A DNA stretch of 64,000 nt from Actinacidiphila paucisporea (GTDB lineage Bacteria > Actinomycetota > Actinomycetes > Streptomycetales > Streptomycetaceae): NCBI RefSeq assembly GCF_900142575.1, contig NZ_FRBI01000022.1, positions 1 to 64,000 on the forward strand. Direction: 5' to 3'. Position 1 is the first letter of the stretch, and every line of letters begins with the position of its first letter. Positions 8,093 to 16,834 of this stretch are shown piece after piece. The notes under the pieces were generated by a model, which did no database searches, was not told the origin of the DNA, and saw only the letters and a list, made by a program, of their open reading frames with translations. The translations under genes were made by a program, and so were the position numbers.

Positions 8093-9094
8093 ATGGCGGA
8101 GCGGCCGAAGCTGGTGCTGGCGATGCGGCAGGACATCCTGGACCTGGTCCTTCCGGCCCCGCTGCGCGCCCGGCTCGACACGCTGGCCGACGTCCACCCG
8201 CTGCTCGTCACCGACGCGGCGACGCGCGAGGCGGGCGACGCGCTCGCCACCGCGGAGGTCCTGCTCACCGGATGGGGGGCGCCCGAGATCGACGCGGGAC
8301 TGCTCGCCCGCGCGCCCCGGCTCGGCGCGGTCATCCACGCCGCCGGCACCGTCAAGCACCATGTGCACCCGGTGGTCTGGGAGCGGGGGATCGCCGTGTC
8401 GTCGGCCGCCGACGCCAACGCCGGGCCGGTGGTCGACTTCACCATGGCCACGGTGGTCCTGGCGGCCCGGCGCACCCTCGGCGCCGCAGCGGACTACCGC
8501 CGCGGGCGGCTGCCCAGCTACCCCGAACGGCGCGGGGCGGACGGCGCCGTCGTCGGCGTCATCGGCGCGTCACGCATCGGGCGCGGCGTCATCGCCCGGC
8601 TCCTCGCCGCGGACGCCGGCTTCCAGGTGCTGCTGGCCGACCCGTACGTCACCGCGGCGGACGCCGCCGCCCTCGGCGTACGCCTGGTCGACCTCGACGA
8701 GCTGTGCGCGGCCTCCGACATCGTCACCGTCCACGCGCCCGACCTGCCCGAGACCCGGCACCTGCTCGACGCCCGCCGCCTGGGACTGCTGCGGGACGGG
8801 GCGGCCGTCATCAACACGGCGAGGGGGCGGCTCGTCGACACCGAGGCGCTGGCGCTGGCCTGCGCGGCAGGGCGGCTCGACGCGTACCTCGACGTGACCG
8901 ATCCCGAGCCGCTGCCTGTGGAGCACGTGCTCCACAGGCTGCCCAATGTGCTGCTGACTCCGCACATTGCCGGGTGCCAGGGGTCCGAGGTCCAGCGCCT
9001 CGGCGCTTACGCGGTTGCCGAGGTGGAGCGGTTCGCTCGCCACGAGGCGCTGCTCGGCGCCGTGCGGGCGGGGGATCTCGCGCGTATCGCTTAG
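8093..9094 (+). CDS. D-2-hydroxyacid dehydrogenase family protein
   Basis: This 333-aa NAD-dependent dehydrogenase belongs to the D-isomer 2-hydroxyacid family. The Rossmann glycine motif is VVGVIGASRIGRGV, where the second glycine of GxGxxG is replaced by Ser-Arg. The catalytic set is visible: Arg in INTARGRLVD, Glu in DVTDPEPLP and His in LLTPHIAGCQG. It probably interconverts a 2-keto acid and a hydroxy acid, perhaps a sugar acid released from the compound imported by the divergent transporter. That link rests on the shared operator region. Such enzymes are often annotated only at family level, and the substrate is not evident. Confidence 0.87.
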   Translation: MAERPKLVLAMRQDILDLVLPAPLRARLDTLADVHPLLVTDAATREAGDALATAEVLLTGWGAPEIDAGLLARAPRLGAVIHAAGTVKHHVHPVVWERGIAVSSAADANAGPVVDFTMATVVLAARRTLGAAADYRRGRLPSYPERRGADGAVVGVIGASRIGRGVIARLLAADAGFQVLLADPYVTAADAAALGVRLVDLDELCAASDIVTVHAPDLPETRHLLDARRLGLLRDGAAVINTARGRLVDTEALALACAAGRLDAYLDVTDPEPLPVEHVLHRLPNVLLTPHIAGCQGSEVQRLGAYAVAEVERFARHEALLGAVRAGDLARIA

Positions 9095-9159
9095 CGCGCG
9101 CTTTGGGGGTGGGGTGCCCCGTGGGGTGTATCGCTTGACCGCGGCTGTCGGGTCGGGGG

Positions 9160-10836
9160 TCAGGGGAGGGGGATGGCGTCCGGGAGGGGGGAAGGGGGGT
9201 CGCCCAGGGTGAGACGGAGGTCGGCGCTCGGCCAGAGGGGGGCGGGCCAGCGGGCCAGGGCCTGTTCGGGGGAGCGGAGGACAGCGAGGGTGGGGAGGCC
9301 GGCCGCGGTGCCGGTGGACAGCAGGGTGGGGAGATCCGGGGCCGGGGCGAGGGCCGCGATGTCGTCCAGCACGAAGGTCAGTGGTGGGTCGAGCCGGCCG
9401 GCGGATGACCCTGCGGCCATGCGCCGGCCGTGCTCGACCACGCTGGAGACGAGTGCGGTGAGCAGGGGCATCGCACCCAGGTGGGTACGCGGATCCTCGA
9501 TCCGCTCGCCCACCACGTAAAGCGTTCCCCTTTCCGCGCCCCACGACTCCAGGTCGAGGCCTCCGGTACGCGGCGGATTGCACGCGTCGCGGATGTGCAC
9601 GGAATTCAGCGGCTCCAGCGTCTGCCGGATCAGCGCCTGGGCGGCGTCCCGCCGTTCGGGGCGGGCGTGCAGCACCGACTCCAGCTCGCCGCTCCAGCCG
9701 GAGGCGGCGCCGGTGTCGGTGCGCAGGATGCGGACCGCGTCGGCGGCCGCGGGGCCGCCCGCCGCCCAGCGGTGGACCTGGCGGAAGGGGCGGCCGTCGA
9801 CGGCCGCCGCGTGCAGCCAGCAGCGCAGCAAGGTGACCGCGGTGGTGTGCACGATGGCCTCGTCGGCGCGTGCCGTACGCAGCGGTGCCAGGAGCGCCGC
9901 GGCGCGTATCCCGGCGGTGCCGGGGCGTTCGCAGCCGCCGTGCGGCGCCCAGCGCAGCCGCCCGGGGACGTCGAGCAGGTGCGCGGGGTCGTAGACGTGG
10001 ACCGGGCCGAGCTTGCTGCGGTTGCCGACGGTCTGGTGGTACGTGTCCGGGTCGGCGGTGGTGACCAGCACCGGGCCGGCCGCGGCCAGGACGGCGGGCT
10101 GCACGACGCGCTTGGCCTGGTCGCCGCGGGGCCCGGCGAACAGCGCGTAGGTGCGGGTGACCTCGCCGCCGTCGAGAACGGCGGGGCGCGGTCCGCGTGC
10201 GGCCGGGTGCGGGTCGGCGCCGACCGCGGGCAGTTCGGTGGTGACCGGGTCCGCGGCCCGGGGCGGCACGGCCTGCGGCACCGTACGGAACCAGGCGTCG
10301 AGGCCGTCCCCGTCGGCGTGGCCCTTGCCCCGCCCGCCGTACATTGCGCCGGGCTGCTCCCCGTAGCCCTGGACGTCGCCCTGGACGTTGCTGCGTAGGT
10401 TGTCGCGGCCCCTGCGGCGTGGCGCGGGCAGCGCAGTGGCCGCGACCGGCTCGGGCGGCGGGGCGGCCTGGCGGCGCGGGCCGCGCTCGCCGCGGGAGCG
10501 CAGCCGCGCCACGGCGTTCAGCACCCACACCGCGACCACGAAGAGCACCATGAACTGCCCGACGAGGATGCCCCAGAACAGCCCCGCCCGCGGCAGTTCG
10601 CCGGGCTTGGCGCCGGGCCAGGCCGCCGGGATGTCGTGCGGCCGGCTGATCAGCTCGCGCATCGCCCGCGGGGTGCGGGTGAAATGCGCGTCACCCGGCC
10701 ACGACCCGTGCGCGAGGACCGCCGCGATGCCGGTCGCCGTCCACACCAGCAGGGTGACGCCCAGCAGGAACGCGATGACGCCGACGATCAGCCCGTCGGG
10801 CAGACCGCCGCTCTGCTCCCGCTTCTGCGCCGCCAT
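9160..10836 (-). CDS. VirD4/TraG-like coupling protein homologue with degenerate P-loop
   Basis: This 558-aa membrane protein is last in the secretion-like operon. Two membrane spans (about 14-38 and 86-108) are followed by a long basic linker and a RecA-like domain. Where VirD4 proteins have the Walker A motif GxxxxGK(S/T), this protein has GPRGDQAKR at about 235-243, without the glycine and hydroxyl residue needed for ATP binding. A Walker B-like strand survives (TFVLDDIAAL). It may act as a structural or substrate-recognition partner rather than a motor. It starts one base after the stop of the VirB4-like gene. The family assignment rests on domain layout and context. Confidence 0.72.
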   Translation of the reverse strand: MAAQKREQSGGLPDGLIVGVIAFLLGVTLLVWTATGIAAVLAHGSWPGDAHFTRTPRAMRELISRPHDIPAAWPGAKPGELPRAGLFWGILVGQFMVLFVVAVWVLNAVARLRSRGERGPRRQAAPPPEPVAATALPAPRRRGRDNLRSNVQGDVQGYGEQPGAMYGGRGKGHADGDGLDAWFRTVPQAVPPRAADPVTTELPAVGADPHPAARGPRPAVLDGGEVTRTYALFAGPRGDQAKRVVQPAVLAAAGPVLVTTADPDTYHQTVGNRSKLGPVHVYDPAHLLDVPGRLRWAPHGGCERPGTAGIRAAALLAPLRTARADEAIVHTTAVTLLRCWLHAAAVDGRPFRQVHRWAAGGPAAADAVRILRTDTGAASGWSGELESVLHARPERRDAAQALIRQTLEPLNSVHIRDACNPPRTGGLDLESWGAERGTLYVVGERIEDPRTHLGAMPLLTALVSSVVEHGRRMAAGSSAGRLDPPLTFVLDDIAALAPAPDLPTLLSTGTAAGLPTLAVLRSPEQALARWPAPLWPSADLRLTLGDPPSPLPDAIPLP

Positions 10837-10837
10837 C

Positions 10838-12271
10838 TCACGCCACCGCGTCGTCGGCCAATTGCTTGGCGAGTGCGGCCTGCGCCGCGGCATGGGCATC
10901 CGCGCGGGCCTCGGCCTCGGCTTCCGCGGCGGCCTCCGCGGCGATGCCGGCGGCGTGCTGCACCGAGGTCTCGGTCATGGCGCGGTCGGTGAAGACCAGC
11001 GGGCGCTCGGTCTCGGTGATCAGGTGCTTGACCACCTGCACATTGCCGTTGACGTCCCATACGGCGATGCCGGGGGTCAGCGTCGGGATGATCTCCACCG
11101 CCCAGCGCGGCAGCCCGAGCACCCGCCCGGTGGCGCGCGCCTCGTCGGCCTTCTGGGCGTAGATGGTGCGGGTGGAGGCCATCTTCAGGATCGCCGCGGC
11201 CTCCTTCGCCGCGGCCCCGTCGACCACGTCGGACAGGTGGTGGACGACGGCGACGAAGGACAGGCCGAGCCGGCGGCCGAACTTCAGCAGCCGCTGGAAG
11301 AGCTGCGCCACGAAAGGCGAGTTGATGATGTGCCAGGCCTCCTCGACCAGGAAGATGCGCTTCTTCCGGTCGGGGCGGATCCAGGTGTGCTCCAGCCATA
11401 CCCCGACGATCGCCATCAGGATCGGCATGGCGATGGAGTTGCGGTCGATGTGCGACAGGTCGAAGACGATCAGCGGCGAGTCCAGGTCGATGCCGGCGCT
11501 GGTCGGCCCGTCGAACATGCCGCGCAGGTCGCCGTCGACCAGCCGGTCGAGCACCAGGGCCACGTCCAGGCCCCAGGCCCGCACATCGTCCAGAGCGACG
11601 TTCATCGCCTCGGCGGACTCCGGCATCGGGTGCCGCAGCCGGTCCACGATGTCGGTGAGGATCGGCTGGCGGTCCGTCACCGTCTCGGCCACGTAGGCGT
11701 GCGCGACCTTCAGGGCGAAGCCGGACCGCTCGTCCAGGCCGCGGCCCATCGCCACCTCGATGATGGTGCGCAGCAGCGCCAGCTGCCCGGTCACGGTGAT
11801 CGCCGGGTCCAGCGGGTTGAGCTTGATGCCGCCGTCCAGGGCGGCCATCGGGTCGAGCCGGATCGGGGTCAGGCCCATGGCCCTGGCGATCAGGTTCCAC
11901 TCGCCGACGCCGTCCTCGCCCTGCGCGTCGAGCACCACGACCTGCCGGTCGCGGAAGCGCAGCTGGCGCAGCACGTACGTCTTCTCCAGCGCCGACTTGC
12001 CGTTGCCCGACTCGCCGAGCACCAGCCAGTGCGGGGCGGGCAGCTGCTGGCCGTAGAGCTGGAAGGGATCGTAGATGTAGCCCTTGCCCGAGTAGACCTC
12101 GCGGCCGATGATCACCCCGGAGTCGCCGAGTCCGGGCGCCGCGGTGGGCAGGTAGACCGCCTGCGCCTGTCCTGTCGAGGTGCGCACCGGCAGCCGGGTC
12201 GACTCGACCCGGCCGAACAGGAAGCCGGTGAAGGCGTCGGTGAGCGCCGCAAGAGGGTCCAGCATGGGCAT
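10838..12271 (-). CDS. VirB4-like conjugation/secretion ATPase
   Basis: This 477-aa ATPase is the motor domain of a VirB4/TraC-type protein. Walker A is GESGNGKS at 86-93 and Walker B is IFLVEEAW at about 306-313, followed by the conserved LFQRLLKFGRRLGLSFVAVV helix region. The C-terminus is an Ala/Glu-rich helix. It lacks the N-terminal half of normal VirB4. That half may be supplied by the upstream protein at 12297, so VirB4 seems to be split in two. The ATG at 12271 is chosen because gaggagg lies 8 bases upstream. It would power assembly of a membrane channel or pilus. Confidence 0.85.
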   Translation of the reverse strand: MPMLDPLAALTDAFTGFLFGRVESTRLPVRTSTGQAQAVYLPTAAPGLGDSGVIIGREVYSGKGYIYDPFQLYGQQLPAPHWLVLGESGNGKSALEKTYVLRQLRFRDRQVVVLDAQGEDGVGEWNLIARAMGLTPIRLDPMAALDGGIKLNPLDPAITVTGQLALLRTIIEVAMGRGLDERSGFALKVAHAYVAETVTDRQPILTDIVDRLRHPMPESAEAMNVALDDVRAWGLDVALVLDRLVDGDLRGMFDGPTSAGIDLDSPLIVFDLSHIDRNSIAMPILMAIVGVWLEHTWIRPDRKKRIFLVEEAWHIINSPFVAQLFQRLLKFGRRLGLSFVAVVHHLSDVVDGAAAKEAAAILKMASTRTIYAQKADEARATGRVLGLPRWAVEIIPTLTPGIAVWDVNGNVQVVKHLITETERPLVFTDRAMTETSVQHAAGIAAEAAAEAEAEARADAHAAAQAALAKQLADDAVA

Positions 12272-12296
12272 GGCGGTGGCCTCCTCGTGGCGACGG

Positions 12297-13841
12297 CTAG
12301 CGGCGGATGCCGGTTGCGAACGGCAACGTATTGACGAATGCCCGGTGGTGCTCACGATCGCACCACTCGAGCTTCAAATACGACTTACCGGCCGAAGCGC
12401 GGATGGTGCGCTTGTCGCGCGCCAGCGCTTCCGGGGAGCGCGAGGAGACCGTGATGTAACCCACCAGGTTCACCCCCGCGGCACCGCTGGCCAAGTCCTC
12501 GCCGCGCTGGTCGATCCGGCCGTGGTGGGCGATGTCCCGCGGGTCGACCGTGCGGTTCATCTTCGCGGCGCGGCTGGCCTCCGCGTCGTCGTTGGTCTTC
12601 TCGGTGAGCATCCGCTCGATGGCCACATCGGTCGGCTCCAGGTCCATCGTCACCGCGACCGTGCGGATCACGTCCGGGGTGTGCACCAGCAGCGGCGCCA
12701 GGAAATTCACCCCGACCGGTGTCAGCGGCCACTCCTTGACCCAGGCCGTCGCATGGTGCCAGGGCGCGCGGGTCATCGACTCGCGCGTCTTGGCCTGCAG
12801 GAAGGTCGGCTCGGTCGCGTCCAGCTCGGCCGGCCAGGCATTGCGCCGGGTCATCGCCTGAATGTGGTCGATCGGGTGGTCGGGGTCGTACATCGAGTGC
12901 ACCAGCGACGCCAGCCGCGCCTGGCCCAGCGGCTGCCTGACCCGGATGTCGGCCTCGGCGAGCCGGGCGCAGATGTCGTTCAGCTCGCGGGCCATCACCG
13001 CGGCCAGGCCGGCGTCCTTGTCGACCTTGGTGCCCCGCACCGCCGTGGCGCGGGCCATCGCGTTGCCCTCGGCGGACAGCTCCCGGGTGAAGTGCATGCA
13101 CGCGACCAGATACGCCCGGTGCTGCTCGGATGACGTCGACACCATCGACTGGAGCTGCTCGTAGGACTCCTTGAGCCACCGGTCGGCGTCCGGGTCGCCG
13201 CGCTGGGCGACGTCCTTGGCGTGCGCGTCGGGGTCGGCGGGCAGCGTACGGGCCAGCATCTGGAGCCGGGTGACGAAACCGTCGCCGTTCGCCACGTGCT
13301 TGAGCAGGGTGCCGAACCGCTCGACGAGGGCCTCCTGGTCCTCGCTGTCGCGCAGGCCGACGCCCGGGCCCTCGATCTCGATGGCCGCGGTCACCGTCCG
13401 CCGGTCCACGTGCAGCAGCACCGCGATCTCGTCCGGCCCGAAGGGCGCCGCGAGCCAGCTGATCCGGCCGATCCCGGGCGGCGGCCCGACCTCGATCTCC
13501 CGCCCGTCCAGCGCGGTTCCGGCCTCCTGGACCGCCGAGCGGTAGGTGGGCGAGACCCGCAGCGTACGGCGGTAGGTGCGGTTGATCTCGAACCAGCGGT
13601 AGAACGTACGCCGCCGGTACGGCAGGAAGACCGCGGCCAGTGCCAGCACCGGCCAGCCGATCAGGCCGACGATCCGCAGCAGCAGGAAGGGGACCAGCAG
13701 GCCGTTGAGCATGCCGAGCCCGGCGCCGAGCACGATCAGCACGATCTCGCCGGTCTCGCGGTTCTTGCCCACGATCGCGTTGGGTCGTGCCTTGCCGATG
13801 AGATAGGTGCGGCGCGGCTGGGTGAAGGGCTGGGTCGTCAC
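12297..13841 (-). CDS. SCO6880-family type IV secretion-like protein (PrgI plus VirB4 N-terminal type)
   Basis: This 514-aa protein begins with two hydrophobic segments (IVLIVLGAGLGMLNGLLVPF, then LLRIVGLIGWPVLALAAVFL), like the small PrgI/VirB3 membrane subunits. A soluble domain follows that lacks any Walker motif and resembles the non-catalytic half of VirB4. It is therefore likely to dock with the ATPase encoded next. Its GTG start overlaps the previous stop by four bases and follows a very strong ribosome site (gggaggtg). The name comes from the family to which Streptomyces homologues are assigned. The function is inferred from context. Confidence 0.78.
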   Translation of the reverse strand: MTTQPFTQPRRTYLIGKARPNAIVGKNRETGEIVLIVLGAGLGMLNGLLVPFLLLRIVGLIGWPVLALAAVFLPYRRRTFYRWFEINRTYRRTLRVSPTYRSAVQEAGTALDGREIEVGPPPGIGRISWLAAPFGPDEIAVLLHVDRRTVTAAIEIEGPGVGLRDSEDQEALVERFGTLLKHVANGDGFVTRLQMLARTLPADPDAHAKDVAQRGDPDADRWLKESYEQLQSMVSTSSEQHRAYLVACMHFTRELSAEGNAMARATAVRGTKVDKDAGLAAVMARELNDICARLAEADIRVRQPLGQARLASLVHSMYDPDHPIDHIQAMTRRNAWPAELDATEPTFLQAKTRESMTRAPWHHATAWVKEWPLTPVGVNFLAPLLVHTPDVIRTVAVTMDLEPTDVAIERMLTEKTNDDAEASRAAKMNRTVDPRDIAHHGRIDQRGEDLASGAAGVNLVGYITVSSRSPEALARDKRTIRASAGKSYLKLEWCDREHHRAFVNTLPFATGIRR

Positions 13842-15163
13842 CCGCGATCACCTCCCTGCGTGCCGTTGTTCGATCCCTGGTTCGCGCGGAAAGGCGAGCC
13901 GAAGCCCCCTCCGCCTTGGCCGCCACCGGGCCGCGGGGGAGGTGCGGCACCGCCGCCGCTCTGGCCGCCGCGGGAGCTGTGCGCGGCCATACCGCCCGCC
14001 ACCGCGTTCGACGGCTGGGCGCCGCCGCCCTGGGCCTGCTCCTGCGGGCCGCCGCGGGCGCTGTGCGTCTTGATGCCCTGCTTGACCAGAGCTGCGGGCG
14101 AGGAGATGACCGCGGCGGCCTGGCTCTGCCCGCCGGCCTTGCGGCCGTTGCGCAGGTTCACCACGTCGTCGCCGAAGCCCGGCACGAAGCGGTAGATCAT
14201 GAAGCTCGCGAAGATCGCCAGCAGGATGATGGCCAGGCCCGAGACGACCGCGGAGAAGGCGTCGGGCCCGTTGTCGGAGGAGGACAGCGCGCCGGCCAGG
14301 CCCAGCACGATCACTATCACCGGTTTGACCAGGATCACCGCGATCATGATGCCCGCCCAGCGCCTGACGTGGTGCCACATGTTCTTGTCCACCAGGCCCG
14401 CGTAGACCGCGGTGCCCAGCAGTGCGCCCACGTACAGCAGCGCGGCCCTGATCACCAGTTCGAGCCACAGCACGCCGGCGGCGAGCACCGAGACCATCGA
14501 CACCACGATCAGCATGATCGGGCCGCCGCCGATGTCGGTGCCCTTGGTCAGGGCGCCGGAGAAGGACCCGAAGAAGACCTGGGTGTCGGACTTGGTGCCC
14601 GAGGACACCACGTCGGTCACCGCGTCGGTCGCCGACACCACCGTGTAGAGGATCAGCGGGGTGAAGGCCGACGCCAGCACCGTCAGCCACAGGAAGCCGA
14701 CCGCCTCGGTCAGCGCCTCGGTCATCGGCGCCCCGCGCACCGCCCGCTTGGCCACCGCGAGCAGCCACAGGATCAGCGTCAGGATGGTGGACGCGGCGAA
14801 AACCACGGCATATTGCCGCAGGAAAGCGGTGTTGGTGAAGTCCACCTGCGTCGTCTTCGTCACCGCGGCCGACAGCTTGTCGATCGTCCAGGCGGCGGCA
14901 TTGGCGCAGCCCTTGGCGAGCGAGGTGAGCGGGTCGAGGGTCTCGTTCGCGGGCGTGTTGGGAGTGGAGGGCGCGCCGTTCGAGCAGTAGGCCTTGGCCG
15001 GTCCGACCAGCAGGGAGCACGGGTCCTTGACGGGGGCGCCCGTACCGGCCCGTGCGGACCCGCCAGGTGGCGGCGTCGCGGCCAGGGCCGAGGAGACCGG
15101 GCCGGTGCTGAGTGCGAGGACGGCGGCGGCCACGAAGGACCGGCGCAGACGGCTACCTGGCAT
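13838..15163 (-). CDS. VirB6/TrbL-like polytopic membrane protein
   Basis: This 441-aa protein has a cleavable-looking signal peptide (ending SSALAATPP near residue 30). About six membrane spans lie between residues 115 and 360, including VVFAASTILTLILWLLAVAK and GIMIAVILVKPVIVIVLGLA. The C-terminal tail is Gly/Gln/Pro-rich. This layout matches VirB6/TrbL/TcpH-type channel proteins. A conserved-looking extracytoplasmic segment after the signal peptide contains Cys pairs (KDPCSLLVGPAKAYC). It overlaps the upstream gene by 11 bases and the downstream gene by 4, so it is part of one translated unit. Confidence 0.75.
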   Translation of the reverse strand: MPGSRLRRSFVAAAVLALSTGPVSSALAATPPPGGSARAGTGAPVKDPCSLLVGPAKAYCSNGAPSTPNTPANETLDPLTSLAKGCANAAAWTIDKLSAAVTKTTQVDFTNTAFLRQYAVVFAASTILTLILWLLAVAKRAVRGAPMTEALTEAVGFLWLTVLASAFTPLILYTVVSATDAVTDVVSSGTKSDTQVFFGSFSGALTKGTDIGGGPIMLIVVSMVSVLAAGVLWLELVIRAALLYVGALLGTAVYAGLVDKNMWHHVRRWAGIMIAVILVKPVIVIVLGLAGALSSSDNGPDAFSAVVSGLAIILLAIFASFMIYRFVPGFGDDVVNLRNGRKAGGQSQAAAVISSPAALVKQGIKTHSARGGPQEQAQGGGAQPSNAVAGGMAAHSSRGGQSGGGAAPPPRPGGGQGGGGFGSPFRANQGSNNGTQGGDRG

Positions 15164-16019
15164 ACGTGAACCCTCCGTAGTCCCGGACCGCGCCGGCGAT
15201 TTCGTCGGCGGAGGCGGCCTGGTTGTCGGCGGCGACCGGGGCGGGGCCGTCCTTCTGCGAGGAGGACCGGATCTTCCAGTCGCCGCCGGACCAGACCAGC
15301 TGCTCGGTGATGGTGAACCAGGCGGTGCTGACCGGCTTGGTGGAGCCGGTGCCGGCCAGGCCGACCAGGTCGGTGCACCAGACCTCGACGGTCTTGGCGT
15401 CGGCGGAGGCCGCGCCGGCGCCGGCCGGGTTCGCGGTGACCTTGGTGCCGATCGGCACAGTGCGGGAGACGAAGGTGAAGCCGGCCGGCGCGGCGCCGTC
15501 GGCGGTGAGGCCGAGGTTCTTGAGTGCCTGGCCCGAGTAGGCCTGGTCCAGGTCGCCCTGCAGGCCCGCACTGACGGCCGGGTCGTAGATCGAGCCGACG
15601 ATGCGGTGCCTGCGGTCGGCGACGAACATGTCGGCGGAGCCCAGCGCCACCGCGAAGTTGGCGGCCGCCGACTGGGCGCCCTGGTCGGTGTGCGCGAAGC
15701 CCGCCGGAATGCCCGCGCCGCTCTTGCCGTCCACCGGCTTCTGCCCGGTGGGGGCGGTGGGCGCGGTGCCGGAGCCGTGGGCGCCGCCGCTGCCGCTGGA
15801 GCCGCCCGTGGTGCCGCTGCCGGTGTCCGTGCCGTCGGCTCCGGCCGACGGGCCGCCGCCGCGGTTGGCGAAGGCCAGGGCGGCGATCAGCAGGACGACG
15901 ATGCCCACCACGGTGGCCAGGGCGCGCCGGGGCTGGGCGCGGCGGGTGCCGCCGCCGTGGGTCGTGTGGCCCTCCGGCATCCGGGTCCTGGTCGGAGGTC
16001 CGTCCTGGCCGAGACTCAT
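15153..16019 (-). CDS. VirB8/TcpC-like bitopic membrane protein
   Basis: This 288-aa protein has a short cytoplasmic N-terminus, one membrane span at about 33-51 (ALATVVGIVVLLIAALAF), a Ser/Gly/Thr-rich linker and a globular external domain of about 180 residues. The order and size are those of VirB8/TcpC scaffold proteins, which have NTF2-like external domains. The NTF2 fold itself is inferred and could be tested by structure prediction. It follows the pilin-like gene after a 177-bp spacer with a hairpin. Confidence 0.68.
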   Translation of the reverse strand: MSLGQDGPPTRTRMPEGHTTHGGGTRRAQPRRALATVVGIVVLLIAALAFANRGGGPSAGADGTDTGSGTTGGSSGSGGAHGSGTAPTAPTGQKPVDGKSGAGIPAGFAHTDQGAQSAAANFAVALGSADMFVADRRHRIVGSIYDPAVSAGLQGDLDQAYSGQALKNLGLTADGAAPAGFTFVSRTVPIGTKVTANPAGAGAASADAKTVEVWCTDLVGLAGTGSTKPVSTAWFTITEQLVWSGGDWKIRSSSQKDGPAPVAADNQAASADEIAGAVRDYGGFTYAR

Positions 16020-16177
16020 CGCGCGGCCGCCCCTCGGGGCGCCGCGGGCGCGCCGGTGGACCGCGTCGGGCGGACGGCTCCGCTGCTTGGTGGAGTGGGC
16101 ATCAGCACGCAGCCTCGGGTGGGAAGTGGAGCCGGGGACGGGCTCCTGGGGACTTGGCGGGACGCGGGCCGGCGGGC

Positions 16178-16194
16178 GGGCGGCGGGGCCGCCC
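16178..16194 (-). terminator. Hairpin after the pilin-like gene
   Basis: A gggcggc-ggg-gccgccc stem (7-8 bp) lies directly after the stop codon of the pilin-like gene, inside the operon. There is no T-run. It could be a partial terminator or an RNA stabiliser that keeps the small membrane protein more abundant than the downstream proteins. The remaining 177-bp spacer to the next gene shows no open frame I would defend. Confidence 0.45.
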
Positions 16195-16196
16195 GG

Positions 16197-16505
16197 CTAC
16201 ACGGCCATTCCGTAGACGATGGTGAACAGCGTGCCGAGCGAACCGATGATGAACACGCCGGTCAGTCCGGCGATGATCAATCCCTTGCCCTGCTCCGCGC
16301 TGAAGGTGTCGCGCAGCGCGGTGGCGCCGATCCGTTGCTTCGCCGCACCCCAGATCGCCATGGCCAGGCACAGCAGGATCGCCACCGCCATAACCACCTC
16401 GATCATCACACGTGCTTCCTGGCCGAGGGACCCGAAAGGCCCCCAGTCCGGTGCGATGCCGCCGATGATGGTGTTGATGTCGCCCTTGGGGGCTGCCACG
16501 TACAT
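16197..16505 (-). CDS. Small VirB2/pilin-like membrane protein
   Basis: This 102-aa protein has two hydrophobic helices (VVMAVAILLCLAMAIWGAA and GLIIAGLTGVFIIGSLGTLF) separated by a short basic/polar loop. That is the architecture of VirB2 pilins and of TcpF/TrbC-type subunits. It is the first gene of the secretion-like operon. A GTG pair at 16517 and 16514 and the ATG at 16505 are all in frame. The ATG is preferred because ggtggtgag sits a few bases upstream of it. There is no obvious signal peptidase site. Assignment as pilin is from topology and position only. Confidence 0.65.
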   Translation of the reverse strand: MYVAAPKGDINTIIGGIAPDWGPFGSLGQEARVMIEVVMAVAILLCLAMAIWGAAKQRIGATALRDTFSAEQGKGLIIAGLTGVFIIGSLGTLFTIVYGMAV

Positions 16506-16834
16506 TGAACTCACCACCCCGCTCTGTCAGTTGGCTCCCCTGCCGGGGCGCAAGGGGCCAGCATCTATCTTGACCGACGTTTCCGCTGTTGCACGTCGCT
16601 GAGCGACTTTCTCGGCGGATCGTCCGTGTGATCCGGTCCGGAGCCGTCAGACTGGTACGCGGACCGGTGTTCGATGGGACATGGATGACTACTCTGTGTA
16701 TCACGAGCATAACCGCAGGGCAACGAGGGGAACGTGCGTTCCCGCAAGGTGACGGCGGTGCGGTGCGGCGGTGCGGTGCGGCGGTGTGGTGACGGCGGTG
16801 CGGCGGACAAGGTGCGCAAGGGGAGGCGGCGCTG
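16506..16834. other. Divergent intergenic region between pilin-like and muralytic genes
   Basis: This 329-bp region must hold promoters for both directions. TTGACC occurs at 16570-16575, but no convincing -10 follows at the right distance. From about 16750 to 16806 the sequence is a degenerate ggtgcggcg repeat. I see no open frame with a ribosome site and nothing resembling a CRISPR array. Confidence 0.5.

Noticed and set aside
13838..15571. Longer N-terminus of the VirB6-like protein reaching back to 15571
   Set aside because: The extension overlaps the VirB8-like gene in another frame; the ATG at 15163 has ggaggg upstream and begins a proper signal peptide.
16750..16806. Degenerate ggtgcggcg repeat that might suggest a repeat array
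   Set aside because: The units are short and irregular with no spacers, so it is not CRISPR; it looks like simple low-complexity DNA in a promoter region.
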